Source of the DNA: Hypholoma sublateritium FD-334 SS-4
Lineage: Eukaryota > Basidiomycota > Agaricomycetes > Agaricales > Strophariaceae
Length of the DNA: 64,000 nucleotides
Reading direction: 5' to 3'
NCBI GenBank assembly: GCA_000827495.1
Contig: KN817571.1
Location: 186,001 to 250,000 of the forward strand
Below, piece after piece: positions 11,417 to 23,800 of this stretch (positions are counted from its first letter, which is position 1; every line of letters begins with the position of its first letter). The translations under genes were made by a program, and so were the position numbers. The notes beneath the pieces were generated by a model. That model ran no database searches, was not told the DNA's origin, and saw only the letters and a list, made by a program, of their open reading frames with translations.

Positions 11417-14400
11417 ATGGCACCAGTCCGTTCTTCCACTCGCCGTGGCGCACATCCCACCCCGACACCTCCGATACAGGATGCAGACGGCGATGACCCC
11501 AACACAAACAAGGAGCTCTTTCTTGATCCCATGCTCGGCACTCCACTCGCCATTTATCTCGAGAAGGAGGTAGAAGACAAGGACAACATTGCCCAACTTA
11601 TCATCGTGAGTTATAGTTCTACAACCATGTGCCACGAAAATTGTGAAAGTGTCGCGGGTAGCTACCGGCACGGAAATTTTCTCCAGCCCGCACCTAGCAG
11701 TTGCCCGACAGAGACATTTGCACCGTCCGTAGAAGCTTTTGCAGGCGCCAATTGGGTAATATGGTGCAGTTTGTTTTCCATGAATGCCTAGGCGCTTAGT
11801 CTAGAGGACTGGACCCTGGGGAATTCAGGGGAAGTTTTTCGGTGGGCGCCAAAATTTCACAGAAATATATGCGGGGCATGAGCATTTCACATATTTTTAT
11901 CGTCTGTTGGCATCTTCCAATCCGTCGTCGTTGTGTGGTCTCACTACTTTGGCTTCCGTATCTGCAAACTGTGTCACCTTTGCTCTTGCTGACTGGTGAT
12001 TTATATTCGTAGAAACACGGCGGAACAGTCTCACCAGGATACAGTGGCGTCCCATATATCCTTGGTAGGTTGCGATTTCATATGTGTCTGGGTAGCATTT
12101 TCTATGACCAAGGGATCGTATATGCATAACATACTACCTGACATCCTGAAGACAAAGTCTGACACACATCTCGCAGTTGATCCGCACAAACCATCTGGCC
12201 AAAATCTTTGGCGACAATATGCTGGAAAAAAGGGAAAAATCGTTCTCAACGCACAATGGGTGCACGAATGCATCAAGACAAACCAATTGCAGACGTTCCA
12301 TAGCAATTGGGCAGGATGCAAAGTAACAGGAACTGAAACGTACGTTCAATTCCTTTGTTTTCTTCCCATCCGTCCCAGCCGTCCCCGAACCTCGATTCAG
12401 TCGCGAATTGATCAGGACTAAACCATGTCTTTTGGCCAATATTTTCATCCGTGCAGCAGCGCGAATGTCGATGGTTGAATACAGGGAGTCCTGCAACAAA
12501 TAACACATGATACAGACCCAAGAGGCTGATTTTTTGTCTCAGTATTCAAGTACCAGCTCGACGAACAGAAGAAACTGCAAGCGCTGTCGCTGCTCGGTCT
12601 GTCCAGGCTCAGGCTATACACCCCCATGCTCTGCAAGCTCCTATGCCGCCCGTCGACCCTCTGAATGCCTATCCTTTCCAGGTATATGTGCCTCCGCCGA
12701 TCCCAGGTGCCCCTCCACGAACGATGCCTGGTCAGCCGCCCCAGACATGGCAGGTCACGATAGCGCCTTCTCAGACGCATCTACACCCGCCGCCTCCGCC
12801 GCCTCCGCCGATGATCCATCGCGCGCCGGCAGCATCAGCACAGGCGGGTCCGTCGCAGCATTACCGTGAAGATGCTTGGGATGGGTATAGTGCGACCGAC
12901 GAAATGGCACCCCAACCAACATCGTACGAATATAGATACAGAGATGAGCAAAATGGTTGGGTACCAGGACCTGGGCCGTACTATGAACCCTCGGTATGTA
13001 ATATATCCCTGCGCTAGATATGCGCAGCTGACCAGTATTGCAGTACGACCACCCGTATGGACAGCCACCGTACATGGAAGACCCGCCGGAACATTCGTCT
13101 GGGGCCAACTCAGTTGCTGGACAGCCGCAAATTGCTGGTGCTCTCCATGGCTCAGCAATGCCACCATCCGGTGGAGACCAAGCGGAAAAGGCTCGTGGGC
13201 GGAAAAGGACACGTGCGCAGGTTTGTTAAAATTATGTTCATCTAATTTCATACGCACCCTAATTTTTATTACTGCGAAAGCCTGCACCTGCAGCACCTGC
13301 AGCGTCGTTAGTGGTCAATCGGAATCCTCCGGCTCGGTCGCCGACTCCCCCAACGAGGGTTATCAAAAGTACTTACGGTGGCAATTTATTCACCGCGGAC
13401 GACGTGATGTACCTAAAAAAATACATCGACTATTGTCAAGACCAGTGTCTCGTTTTGAGGTATGTTCCAATCTCCAATGATTATGTTTTCATGAAATTAC
13501 TCACCCTCCTTTTTCCCAGTCTTAGGGAGATTTGTGAAAGGATCGCAGTCAAGGTATGAAAATTTTAGCTCATTCTCTGCTTGAGGTTAAAGTTGCGTAT
13601 CTGGTTGTCAGGCTCCTCATCACACGTGAGCGTATTGCTGCCTACTTCTCGACAATCGTTGCTTATGCGCATTATTGTAGATTCTACTCCTGGCGTCGAT
13701 ACTGCAATAAACACCAGATTCGACTTGGTGGCTATGCGATGAACCGTTCCGAATCTCCTATTGGAGGCGACGACCTCGACCTCGATATGGACGGCGCCGA
13801 CGACATGGTCCAGCGCACTGGTAATGCTGGTCAACAGCACCATAATGCCGCCGCCGGATCGAGTATGTCACAAGCGCCAGCACCCTCTGCTGCACCGACA
13901 AGATTGGATATGAGTGCTGCCACTGCCGCAGCCGCTGCTGCTCCCCATCGGAACCGCTCACCCACTCCGCCACGGGCATTGTACCGCAGCACGACGGGCA
14001 AGGGTGTCGCATTCACGCAGGAGGATGTTACGTTTCTCGTCCGATTCATGGAGTATCGCAAATCTCAAGGCGTTCTTGATATGGTGGCGTTCTGGAAAGA
14101 CGTAGCGGTCAAGGTACATAGTAATCTCTATCTACGTCCAGATTCTGGATTATATGTGTACAAAGCCCATCGGGCCAGTGCTGATGCCCTTACTTTCGAT
14201 AGGCACCGCACCACTCGCGTGCTTCATGGATGAAGTTCTGGCGAAGGCATAAACACGAGCTAGCGCGCTCTGACGGAGACGAACCGCTTCCTGCCCCTCC
14301 AGATAAGAAAATGCGATACAGTAAAGAAGACGACGTACTATTGGCCAAGTACTTTTTCAATAAACCAGACGGCACGTCAGATAAGATATTCCAAGCTTTC

Positions 14401-14589
14401 GGACGCTTGGTGAGCTTATCCGGCCCTTTTTTCTCTGGTGCATGTGCTGATTACTTGATCAAGCATCCTCATCATCCTTGGAAAGGGTGGCAAGAACACC
14501 ACCGAATACACAAAACGAAGATCGAGCACCTCATGCAACTCCTAGGAGCGGGCGAAGACCTCGATGCGCATGACATGGACGAGAGCTAG
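11417..14589 (+). CDS. RAP1: RAP1-like telomere protein: BRCT domain plus three Myb-type repeats
   Basis: Predicted 674-residue chromatin protein. Exons: 11417-11605, 12013-12064, 12177-12339, 12543-12993, 13044-13220, 13281-13459, 13520-13553, 13612-13625, 13681-14113, 14203-14409 and 14464-14589. An N-terminal BRCT domain (about 30-135) has GGTVS, GVPYILV and the motif IVLNAQWVHECIK. A Pro/Gly-rich linker follows, then three repeats of the Rap1 Myb type: LFTADDVMYLKKYIDY, VAFTQEDVTFLVRFMEY and MRYSKEDDVLLAKYFF. Each ends in a (A/H)PHH...W helix (FYSWRRYCNKH, RASWMKFWRRHKHE, PWKGWQEHHRIHK). BRCT followed by Myb is the Rap1/TERF2IP layout; known family members act at telomeres. The telomere role here is inferred from architecture. 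Exon 8 is only 14 bases. Intron 1 (406 bases) is unusually long. An in-frame ATG-led extension from 11243 exists but looks non-coding. Confidence 0.8.
13612..13625 (+). other. 14-base micro-exon of the RAP1-like gene
   Basis: GCTCCTCATCACAC lies between an acceptor (TTGTCAG) and a donor (GTGAGC). It completes the first Myb-type repeat as APHHT before the next exon supplies FYSWRRY. Without it the APHH element present in repeat 2 (and HPHH in repeat 3) would be missing and the frame would break. Confidence 0.75.
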
Positions 14590-17406
14590 TATTAATTATG
14601 ACGCGGGTTCCTTTAGACCCCAGATTTTGTTCCTTTTTCCTTCTTGCCCAAAATGCATGTTTTCGGTTACCCTTCATGATGGACTGAACAATGGCACAGC
14701 ACGGTATTCAACTTTTGTTTTCCCCAATTTGGACTCACCGCTTCGCATATCTCTTCCAGTCACCCTCCAGCACCCTCCCCATGCGCTGAATCCAATGCTC
14801 GGGGCTCGCCAAGTCTCGCCAAGTCTCTCTAGACCAGATTTCTTTTTCCTTGCCCAGCTGTCTGCTCGTACATCTTGCCGTTCAAACACTTCAACACAAA
14901 GACCTGCTGGCGCGAAGATTGGAAAATGGCGTGCAGTTCAATTTCGCACGCAACACTTGGATTTTTATCATTCATTCCTTTGATCGCGAGGCTACTACGA
15001 ATTCAAATACTCGCCGTCTACCAGATGCCTATCTGACGCTCGAGCGAGTGCAAGTCGATGTCTTGGTCAAATGTGATCAAGGAACAACGATGCGATATGA
15101 AACTGATGAGTATCTTTTTGTTGATATCTGGTTGTCTGGAAGTTCAAAATCTATCTGTTCATCGCTAACCTCGAAGGATGTGTACGCCTTTGGATGGCGA
15201 GGGACCCTCTTCTCTTGGTCGGAATTTGGAATTACACAAAGAGCGGAGATGAACGCGTCCCACTTTGTGTTTGAACAGGTATGTTACTTTTTAATTATCC
15301 ATGCATTGTCGATGATTGATTTCGCTCATCCATTTTCAGATCTCGCCGGTACGTGTTCAAGTCTATGTTACTCTAAAATTGTCCTTCGTGCAAGAAACTA
15401 CGAGGCCATTGCAAGGAGGGGATTCTGAGACCCTCCACCTGAAAGGTTGGCCGTAATCGTTGTATAAGCTTGAACCAAGCTCGAACATGTGAAGGTTACT
15501 TTGGAAGTATTCGTGTCTACGACCTGACACCCTGGCCTTCTCCGAACGGTGGGCAAGATTCATATCATCGATGATTACACTCATTTCTCTGTTGCGTGGG
15601 CAAGAACATCGTCGAGGAGCCTATTCGACCGTGCAACGGTTACAGACGAGCGACCCTATTTCTAATCTTAACGTAACATGCCCGAGTACCGCGTTCATAT
15701 CCTGGCGCGACGGGGTTCTGCTACCCCATTCACAGTTTAGAATATTCCTCCCTCCTAAATCCAGTATCGCGCGGACTTGAAGAGGGGTATTAATTATCGG
15801 GTCAGAGAAGTATGCTATCCCCGCTCCAATAACCATGGCCCTGAGCTAACCTCAAGCATAACAGTGCAAATGTGCTGAGATGACATCTGCAAGCCTTTCA
15901 TAGCTCAGATGTCAGCCCTCCGCAGCATGCACTGGCACCTACTGCCACACCCGCTGATTCAGGCGCATTACGCGCGATGCATGATGCCCGTGCGTATGCC
16001 CGTGCGTCTGCGATGCTTTGCGCAGTACACCGCGGTCCCGGCGAGGCCCAACGGATGTGCGTGCTATCTTGAAAGGGTTCGCGTCCACACCGGCGAGTTC
16101 TGGCCCGCACCCGCTGACTGGCCTTCGCACGAAGGGTCGGACCCGCGAGAATGGCGTGGCCGATGTGCGTCATTAATTTGGCGGGGCTACTTTTGTCAGG
16201 GATATGGCCGTCCGCAGCGCGCTGGGGGACCGCCGCACTCGGCCGTGGTGTCTCATGACATGTGTTGCAGTAAGTCTTTTTTTTGCCGCCGGCTGGAATG
16301 TCTGGGAGTGCGCGCGTTGTGGACTCACGACCGACTCTCGTCGACTACACAACGCTGGTCGCTGCCGCCCAATGGGGCGCGGGGAGCTCTGCTTGTGCGG
16401 CTTTCCTTTAGACAGTTGGCGGATGGCTATTCTCGTTTCTCCGGGCATTTGGCATATATCAAAATAGGCGCGCAAAAATAATGTGGGAGTGGGAATGAGT
16501 GCGATGCCGGAATGGTGCTTTGAGTTGGCGTGAATATCTTCAGCTTTCTCTTGCTCGTACATAAAGGGTGTCGCAAGGTGTCGCAGTACTGGCACATCGG
16601 AATAGAAGCAGGAAATCGTACTAGGTTATGCGTACGGGTCGAAAAGCTGTATGACATTATGTTACACAGCTGTAGTACCCGTCGGCAGTGTGCTTCTGGA
16701 AACACAGCTGGGTAAATCCCTTACGTGCCAAAAATGCACAGGAATTTTAATTAGGTTGCTACCATATTGGTTGGATCCCTTTCCACTGCTTAAGATGAAC
16801 TGTGAAACCTGGTAAAACGCACCATTTGTCTACCCAGTCGACCTGTGCAGCAACGTGCTGAACAGCCTTGGGCAGCGAGAGCGGTGTGATCATCAGTGAC
16901 CCTGTGCCCGACATGATGGGATAGATATCAATTGCCGTTGCTGCTTCCGCGTACACCAACAGTCTTCTTCTGTGAGATTTTGTGGGTGAACATCGAGTCT
17001 TGTGGACAATGCATGGAAGAAAATGGGTGGTTCCGGCCAGTGCTTGTGGAGTGCTGGTACTTGCTCGTACCTGGTGATGGAAAATAACAGAGGGCCTCAG
17101 GGTGCGGGCAACAGTTGGGATACCAATTATTGTGGATGAGGATCAAGCAGAAAAGGATGTGTTGTTGCCACTCGGCCATGATGGGTGATCTAAAAATAGA
17201 CCTGCGTTGTGCTGCGGAAGGATGGAAATATGAACTTTGCGGCGGACGGATCTGTCCAGTGCGGCACACACGACGCCCTGATTTTGCTGCGCAGCTTGTC
17301 CTCTTACTCCTACGTCTCCCGGCAGTGCCACCTACTCCATTCCTTTCTCATTCTTAATAAGCCTCTTGTTCGACTGGTCGACCTCCTCTCCCTGCACCTC
17401 CTCACC
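14590..17406. other. Intergenic region between the RAP1-like gene and the aspartic protease
   Basis: About 2.8 kb. Frames at 14850-15428 (plus), 15909-16481 (plus) and 16759-17269 (minus) have no recognisable domain. The minus stretch 16759-16959 reads like protein (IYPIMSGTGSLMITPL, VDWVDKWCVLPGFTVHL), but I could not build a full gene around it. A 12-base duplication (TGCCCGTGCGTA/C) sits near 15985-16010. The last 150 bases are the protease promoter and leader. Confidence 0.5.
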
Positions 17407-19553
17407 ATGGCTCCACTAACTCTGGCTCTCCCGTTTCTCTTCCTACCTGCTCTCGTCCTCTCTGTCGACCCCATTCACGTCCCACTAACGAAGCGTGCTT
17501 CACACAAGAAGCTTGATTTAAACAAAGAGGCACTGCGTCTAAGAACTAAGTACGGTTTTGGCGAGGCCGCTGCCACGGCTAGTCGCAGAGCGACTGTTGG
17601 GCGGAGAGGTTCATCGGCTGGCATCCCAGTTACTAACCAGGTATTTACCCTTCTTTCAGCTAGTGGATTTCGTAGCTTAACTGCTTGACACCTTCAGGAC
17701 GACGACTCAAGTTATTTCGGAACCGTCACAATTGGTACACCGTGAGTAATTTTTTATTGTTGTTAGAACAATGAAGACGGCTCTGGGGCCCTCTTGTTTT
17801 GCTGGATTCTTTCTGCCACTTGTATGTACGGCACACATACCAGTGTCTTTTACATGTCTTTACACTTGGCAGGCGCCTCGGAGGACGGATCAGCGGGGGC
17901 ATAAGTGGCTCATCCTTGGCAATTTCTTCTCCAGCCTTTTCCTTGCTTTGCTTCGCGTGGTCTTGGCTCCGTTCTACCCCGGATAGAAATCTGGAAACGA
18001 ATGATATAATGACTAACATGCCTTCATATTTACAGGGCGCAGACGTTCAATGTCATCCTCGATACCGGCTCATCCGACCTGTGGGTTGCTGGCACCTCGT
18101 GTACGAGCTGCACGCGTCAAACACCTCTCTTCCAGTCCACACAGTCGTCCACGTTCCAAACAGGACAGACAACGGTTGGATCCACCACCGGCAACCCGGT
18201 GCTTGGTCAGACGATCAAAATCACATATGGCTCTGGAGCGGTTGAAGGCACACTCAGCCAAGATACGGTGTCCATGGGTGGATTTACTGTTAGCAATCAA
18301 CAGTTCCGTAAGTCTCTCTCTTTCACATCAAAAGCGCAAGTACAAAGTCTGAGGCTGTATGGATTTTTTACAGTCGACGTAGCCGCTGTTTCCACCGGCC
18401 TCCTTGATGGCTCCGTTTCCGGCATCATGGGGCTTGCGTTTAGTGCGATCGCAAGCACAGGCGCCACACCCTTCTGGCAGACGCTGATCGCGAACAACCA
18501 ACTGTCATCTCCCGAGATGAGCTTTTGGCTCACGCGCTCTAGCAGCACGAACACTCAGGATGTGGCCGGTGGTGTCTTCACGCTTGGAGGAACCAACGCA
18601 TCGCTCTTCTCAGGCACCGTGGAGTTTTTGGACATGCCCGCAACCACGCCTACCTTCTGGCTGTTGACTATGTCCAGTGAGCTTCAGCGCTTAATTGGAA
18701 GGGGGTGGATATTGACCTACATTTCTTCTTTGACAGGCGTCACGGTGAACGGCAGCCCAGTAACAATTTCGACTGGCGACGCAGCCCTCTCGGCGATCGA
18801 CACAGGCACCACCCTCATCGGCGGCCCTAGCGCCGATGTCGCAGCCATCAAGACGGCAGTAGGCGGAACTGATTCACCCAGCAGTCAGGGCTTTTTCAAT
18901 TTCCGTGAGTGTCCAATGCCCAAGGGCGATTCGCAGTCGCGCATCGCCCCAGCCGCAGCAGCACACACTGACGCATTCTCACTCCTACTCCACAGCCTGC
19001 TCGACGAACCTCGAAATTTCGCTGTCGTTCGGTGGCCAGCTGTGGCCCATCAACACCGCGGACATGAATATCGGCACGGAGCCCAATGACGCCAACGCGT
19101 GCATCGCCGCGATCTTCGACCTCGACCTCGGCACTAGCATCCAAGGCGGCAACTCGGGCAACCCTAACTGGGTCGTCGGCGATACCTTCCTCGTGCGTCT
19201 CCCGTCCTCCCGTTATATCTATGTCCTAAATCTGAGCCCGCGTCCCTAGAAAAACGTGTACTCCGTGTTCCGCTCCTCGCCAGCGTCTGTTGGGTTCGCG
19301 CAGCTGTCGACGGTTGCCGGCGGTACAGGTGCGCAGCTTTTTCTCTCACTCTCGTATTGGTTACTGACGCCGACACCGTTCTGCAGGCACGCCAAGCGGG
19401 AGCGCGGACTCCAGCTCAACGTCTGGCACGAGCACGAGCACCGGGGCCGGATCGACCTCAAGCGGGAGCGTGTCAAGCGGCGCATCGCGCGTGGGACCGG
19501 CGCTTGCGCTGCTCGGCGGGGCGGTGGCGGCGCTGGCTATGCTATGCGCTTGA
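17407..19553 (+). CDS. Secreted pepsin-type aspartic protease, probably GPI-anchored
   Basis: Predicted 487-residue endopeptidase of family A1. Exons: 17407-17640, 17698-17741, 18036-18307, 18374-18676, 18737-18904, 18996-19192, 19250-19328 and 19387-19553. It has a signal peptide (MAPLTLALPFLFLPALVLS), a basic propeptide, then the mature fold beginning SSYFGTVTIGTP. The two catalytic aspartates are in VILDTGSSDLWVAG (about residue 101) and SAIDTGTTLIGG (about 305). A flap tyrosine lies in ITYGSGAVEGTLSQD, and the C-lobe ends in NWVVGDTFLKNVYSVF. After the fold come a Ser/Thr/Gly stalk and a hydrophobic tail (ALALLGGAVAALAMLCA), the pattern of a GPI-attachment signal, so the enzyme is likely held at the plasma membrane or wall. 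Intron 2 is 294 bases, long for this genome. Substrate unknown. Confidence 0.93.
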
Positions 19554-20896
19554 GGTTTGGCGTTCACTCACAGCGCAGCGATCGATAGAGCACGCCCCCG
19601 GAGCGCGGCGCGGCACATTGTATTGAACAACTCATGGACATGTAATTAATTATACGGTGCATTATACATCGGCGGACATAAGCGGTAAATAGTACATAGT
19701 ACCACCTTCTGTTAATTGGGCTGCGTGCGGAGCAATGCAGGTGCTTCATGGGGCTCTGCTGCTGCTGCTGTCGTCTATTCATATTTGTCTGTCGTTTCGT
19801 TGTGGAGGTTGCAGCTGTGAACTTGCCGGTGTACGACTTCCACGACCAGTACGATGATTCGGCGGGCCATCCCTGGTACCCAGCAAAATATGTAGCTAAA
19901 GAAGAATCCGAAACCGGCCTTTGGCCCATTCGTCTGGTTATATTGTGTGGATCTGGAAATCATATATTAGCACTTACATACTGAAGTTTGAAAGAGAAAT
20001 TCAGGCATGGACGGCGTCTGAATGCTGTCAACAGGGAGGTTTCTTCAAGGTGCCTACGTGAGTCTACCTGTATCGTCCAATAAATAATACGTAGAGAGCT
20101 TCGACGAAATTAGGACATACATGGTGGTCACAGATGTCCTGAACCTCTTTACTCGTAGTAGTGATGTCTTATCAATTTCGTCCGTATATATTACTGTAGG
20201 TCCCAGGATTCCAACTATCAGCCAATGCTTCTGAGAATTGAACCTGTCAAGAACAACCGGTGGATTCTTGTTAAACTTGTGCTAAACACCTGTACTACTA
20301 CATACTTAGTACGTTTGTCCCTCAGCATATAAAAAATTCTACGAGTTGGAAATAATGTAATAGACAGTTATATTTAAATTGACCGCATCTGATGATCGCT
20401 GGTGTTTTGTACCCACCCACGCACGAAGCAGGAGACCGTCACGGAGCCAAAACAATACCGGATCAAAAACTAGTAAGCTGGGGCGGGTTCGATATCAATT
20501 CCGTAGAATAATCCCTCCTTGCTTAAGTCCTCTCCACAGCCAACATAAAAAATCGCTCAAAAAAATCGGCCAAGTGTGCAAATTATTTACAGTTCCGAAT
20601 ATCGAGTCTTTATTATGTTTTATTTCATCTCCGGTGTGAGCGAAAAGCCCAATCAAAAGTGATGGGCCCCGTTGCTTGTTCCTATTTGTACAATGTTCGA
20701 ATTATTATGGTTCTAGCAATGCCCTCATTACCCTCAAGCTTACACTCTCTAACCCTTGCGATATCCTCCTACTCTGTTCCTGCTACTCATTTTCTCCAAT
20801 TCATACCCGCGGATACCACACCTCTAACGCATTCGACATCACTTCAATACCAATACCACAAACTCTCGCTCCACAGACTTCAACTTGAAATACACC
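19554..20896. other. Intergenic region
   Basis: About 1.3 kb between same-strand genes. Only short frames without domain signals are present. The right end (about 20690-20896) is C+T-rich, like a fungal promoter and 5' leader. Confidence 0.5.
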
Positions 20897-23800
20897 ATGT
20901 CAGAACAAGACCAGGGTGTTTTTGCTCACATACAACTACGATCGTCTACACCAGGTCTGTCATGCATGATTATTTCCAATAAATTCAACTGACGCGAAAG
21001 CCACAGCCCCAAATGAGAAAGGTACATTATTCTGGGAACTGTAAATTCCGAGGTCTCCTCTGAGTGATACTATCCTTCGCAGTCTTAACTTTCTTGATGG
21101 GAATGCAAGACGACCGACCAAATAATACACCCCCTCGCTCCATGGCAGACCCGGATGAATACGCCAGCAAGGCTGGATCCATTAACAGCGGCACACGCAC
21201 GCCCCAGCAACTCTTTTCTCCTGCTCCACGAAGCAAGATTAGCGACATTCTTCTCGATCCTCCTCTTAGTCGAAACGGTCTCAAGGCGCCGAGCCACATA
21301 GAAGAAGTTGATGAGCGCGACGATGTGAATTCCAACGTCCAGGTTGGCACGAGGTCCGAGCTTGGCGAAATGCCTGTAGTGAGTAGCTATGCTTGGTCGT
21401 CCATCGGAGTGTTAACGCCTCCGCCCAGCGCGAGCCAGGTCCCCACGATCCTCCCGGCCCGAAGTACGCGTCCTACGACTCCGGTCCTTCCTTTGGCAAC
21501 TTTGGCCCACTGCCCACTGATGAGCATCCTACCGCGTCGATAAATCTCTATGCCAATAACTCCTGGAATGTACGTTGACGCTCTCCTTTTATATGTATAT
21601 GTCATCGGCTGATCTTCCCACAGCCGCAATGGGCCAATATTATCAACAATGGCGACGGAAACGGCGAAGCGTGGAATAATGGCGCCAGCGGAAACCCTAC
21701 TGGCTTGACCGAAGGAGGCCTCTCTGCATATCCTGCTGGATTGACGTCAGGCCCACCTGCTTCGGAGCGTGGCGGAACTCCCCGTCAGGGTTCCGTAATT
21801 TTAGATGCCCGGGCTCCATCTCGTGCCTCCCCGTCCAAAGCTTCTGAACGCGATTTAACGACCGTGCGTGAGAAACATTCTAGTTGATTGACTCCTATAC
21901 TAACCATCCCATTGTGCAGTCTCCCAGACCGCCCTCTCGAGTTCAGAGCAAGGCACCCACCGACCAGCCCCCCTGGTCTCCATTCTCAGGCCGATCTAAA
22001 CTCACCCGACCGACCGATAAAGGTATACCCTACCCGCCACTCCCCGAGAGCAGAATGGGCGACCACGATATTGGCTCTCCTCAATCACGTGCACGTTCAG
22101 CGAAAGTACCTTCAATCTCACCGTCGGACTCCCCTTCGGGGTCTGGATCGCCGAGGGTTCAGCTATTTGCCCAAAGGGGTCCCTATTCCAACGGCCGTAC
22201 GTTGTTCTTCGCGAAAATGCGTTTGCTGTTCAACTGATTAATCTCCCTGCTAGATATGTCACCCCCTCCTGGATCGGTTTTGTCTGGTGGCATGGCACCT
22301 GGGGGACACCACAACCGAGCATTCTCCCCGTACCGCCACGCGCCGACGCAAGAAGACCTCTTGAATGCTGCCCTTCGAGGACGCGCCCTAGTTATACCCA
22401 ACTCACCCGAACCCAAAGCCCCGTCTGTCATTTCCAAGTCCCCCTCCAAGCAAGGCACTCCCAAATCACCCCAAAGCCGTGCTCTCTCCCAGATGGAAGG
22501 GGGCAAGCCCATATCTGAGGTGTCTCGATCTAAACATAGTTCTATCGCTGGATCACGGATTTCGCACGTCGGCAGCAGGGCGGAGCGCGAACAGCAGGAT
22601 CTGACTCCTACGCCTAGCCGGCCGCAGTCGCCAGACGGCTTGGATCCTGAAGAAGCCCGAATGGTCAATGACGCGCTGGCGTCGCGCATTGTGGACGATG
22701 CCTTGGCCGCGGCCCGCACGCCTCGCACCTCGTATTATGCAGCGTCTTTGGAACCAGAGGCCACTAGCCACTACCATGACATGGAGCTGTGTGTTCTCCT
22801 TCACCAAGAAAACGATCCCTCTCAGCACGAGATCGTCAAGAAGGCACTGCGCAAAGCAGTCAGGCAGCGCATCAAGAAACTGGGAATGAAATATGATCAT
22901 GAAGTGCGTCCTGAATTTTCACCGATGCTCACCGATGCTCACATCCTTGCGAATAGTCTATCAAACAATATCGGAAATCGTACCATGACCATGACCCTAG
23001 TGTGCACATGCGACCCGAGTATTCGAATGATGTACGCGAATATTCCTTTTTTATTTTTGGCAATGTGCTGACCACTCGCTTTAGGAACCACCTCAATGGG
23101 CTTCTGACCTGAAGCGGGAAATAGTCCTCATGCAACAACGAATTGAAAGCTTAGGTCCCAAGATTGAAGGCCTGAAAAGCCAGGATAGGTCCTTCATTGC
23201 AAATGGATCACGCTTTGCTTATGAACCCGATGAATCTACGCGCACCCCGATGACACAGACTGTTAATATTCAAACGCAGCCCACCGGCACTCTGGCCGAC
23301 TCAATGTACCAGCCGGCGGAAGAAGAAGACGTATTCCTCGATGAAGATGGCAATCCCGTACAGGAATGGGAAAATAAGACCGAGACGGATATGCCTCGTC
23401 GACTTTATACCGACGGAGAAACAAGATCACAAGCTCGGAGCGAACCCCCCGAAGTTACCAAGGATGATTCGACCGGGCAGCAATACCTCGAGGAGCAGCT
23501 TTACAAGCTCAGGGAGAAGCCTCAAGGCAGCCAATCTGATTTGAGATCACATCAGTCATGGGAGGTCGCGCAGCATGACGAGATGGACGATATTTACGAA
23601 GAGGACCGAGGCTTGCCTCAGTCCGGCTTGCCTACAATCCCAGATACCAACGCAGATGTATACCACGATGACCGCTCGAACTCTCCCCCGCTGCCCGAGC
23701 TCCCTAAAGACGACCATGAGATGACCGTGCACCCACAGGGCCCTTGGAATACTGTTGAATACAGCGGCGAGGCGCCACCGCTGCCGCCCTGGCAGCGTAT

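Noticed and set aside
14850..15428. 192-codon plus-strand frame downstream of the RAP1-like gene
   Set aside because: It relies on a non-ATG start, has no domain, and its composition is not protein-like. It could be a remnant but is unsupported.
6480..16430. Shared short block CGGCT.TCCTTTAGA.AG near 6508 and near 16398
   Set aside because: Only about 18 bases match and the surrounding sequence does not align, so common origin is not supported.
15909..16481. 190-codon plus-strand frame in G+C-rich DNA
   Set aside because: Cys/Arg/Trp-rich translation without any motif, typical of a chance frame in CpG-rich sequence.
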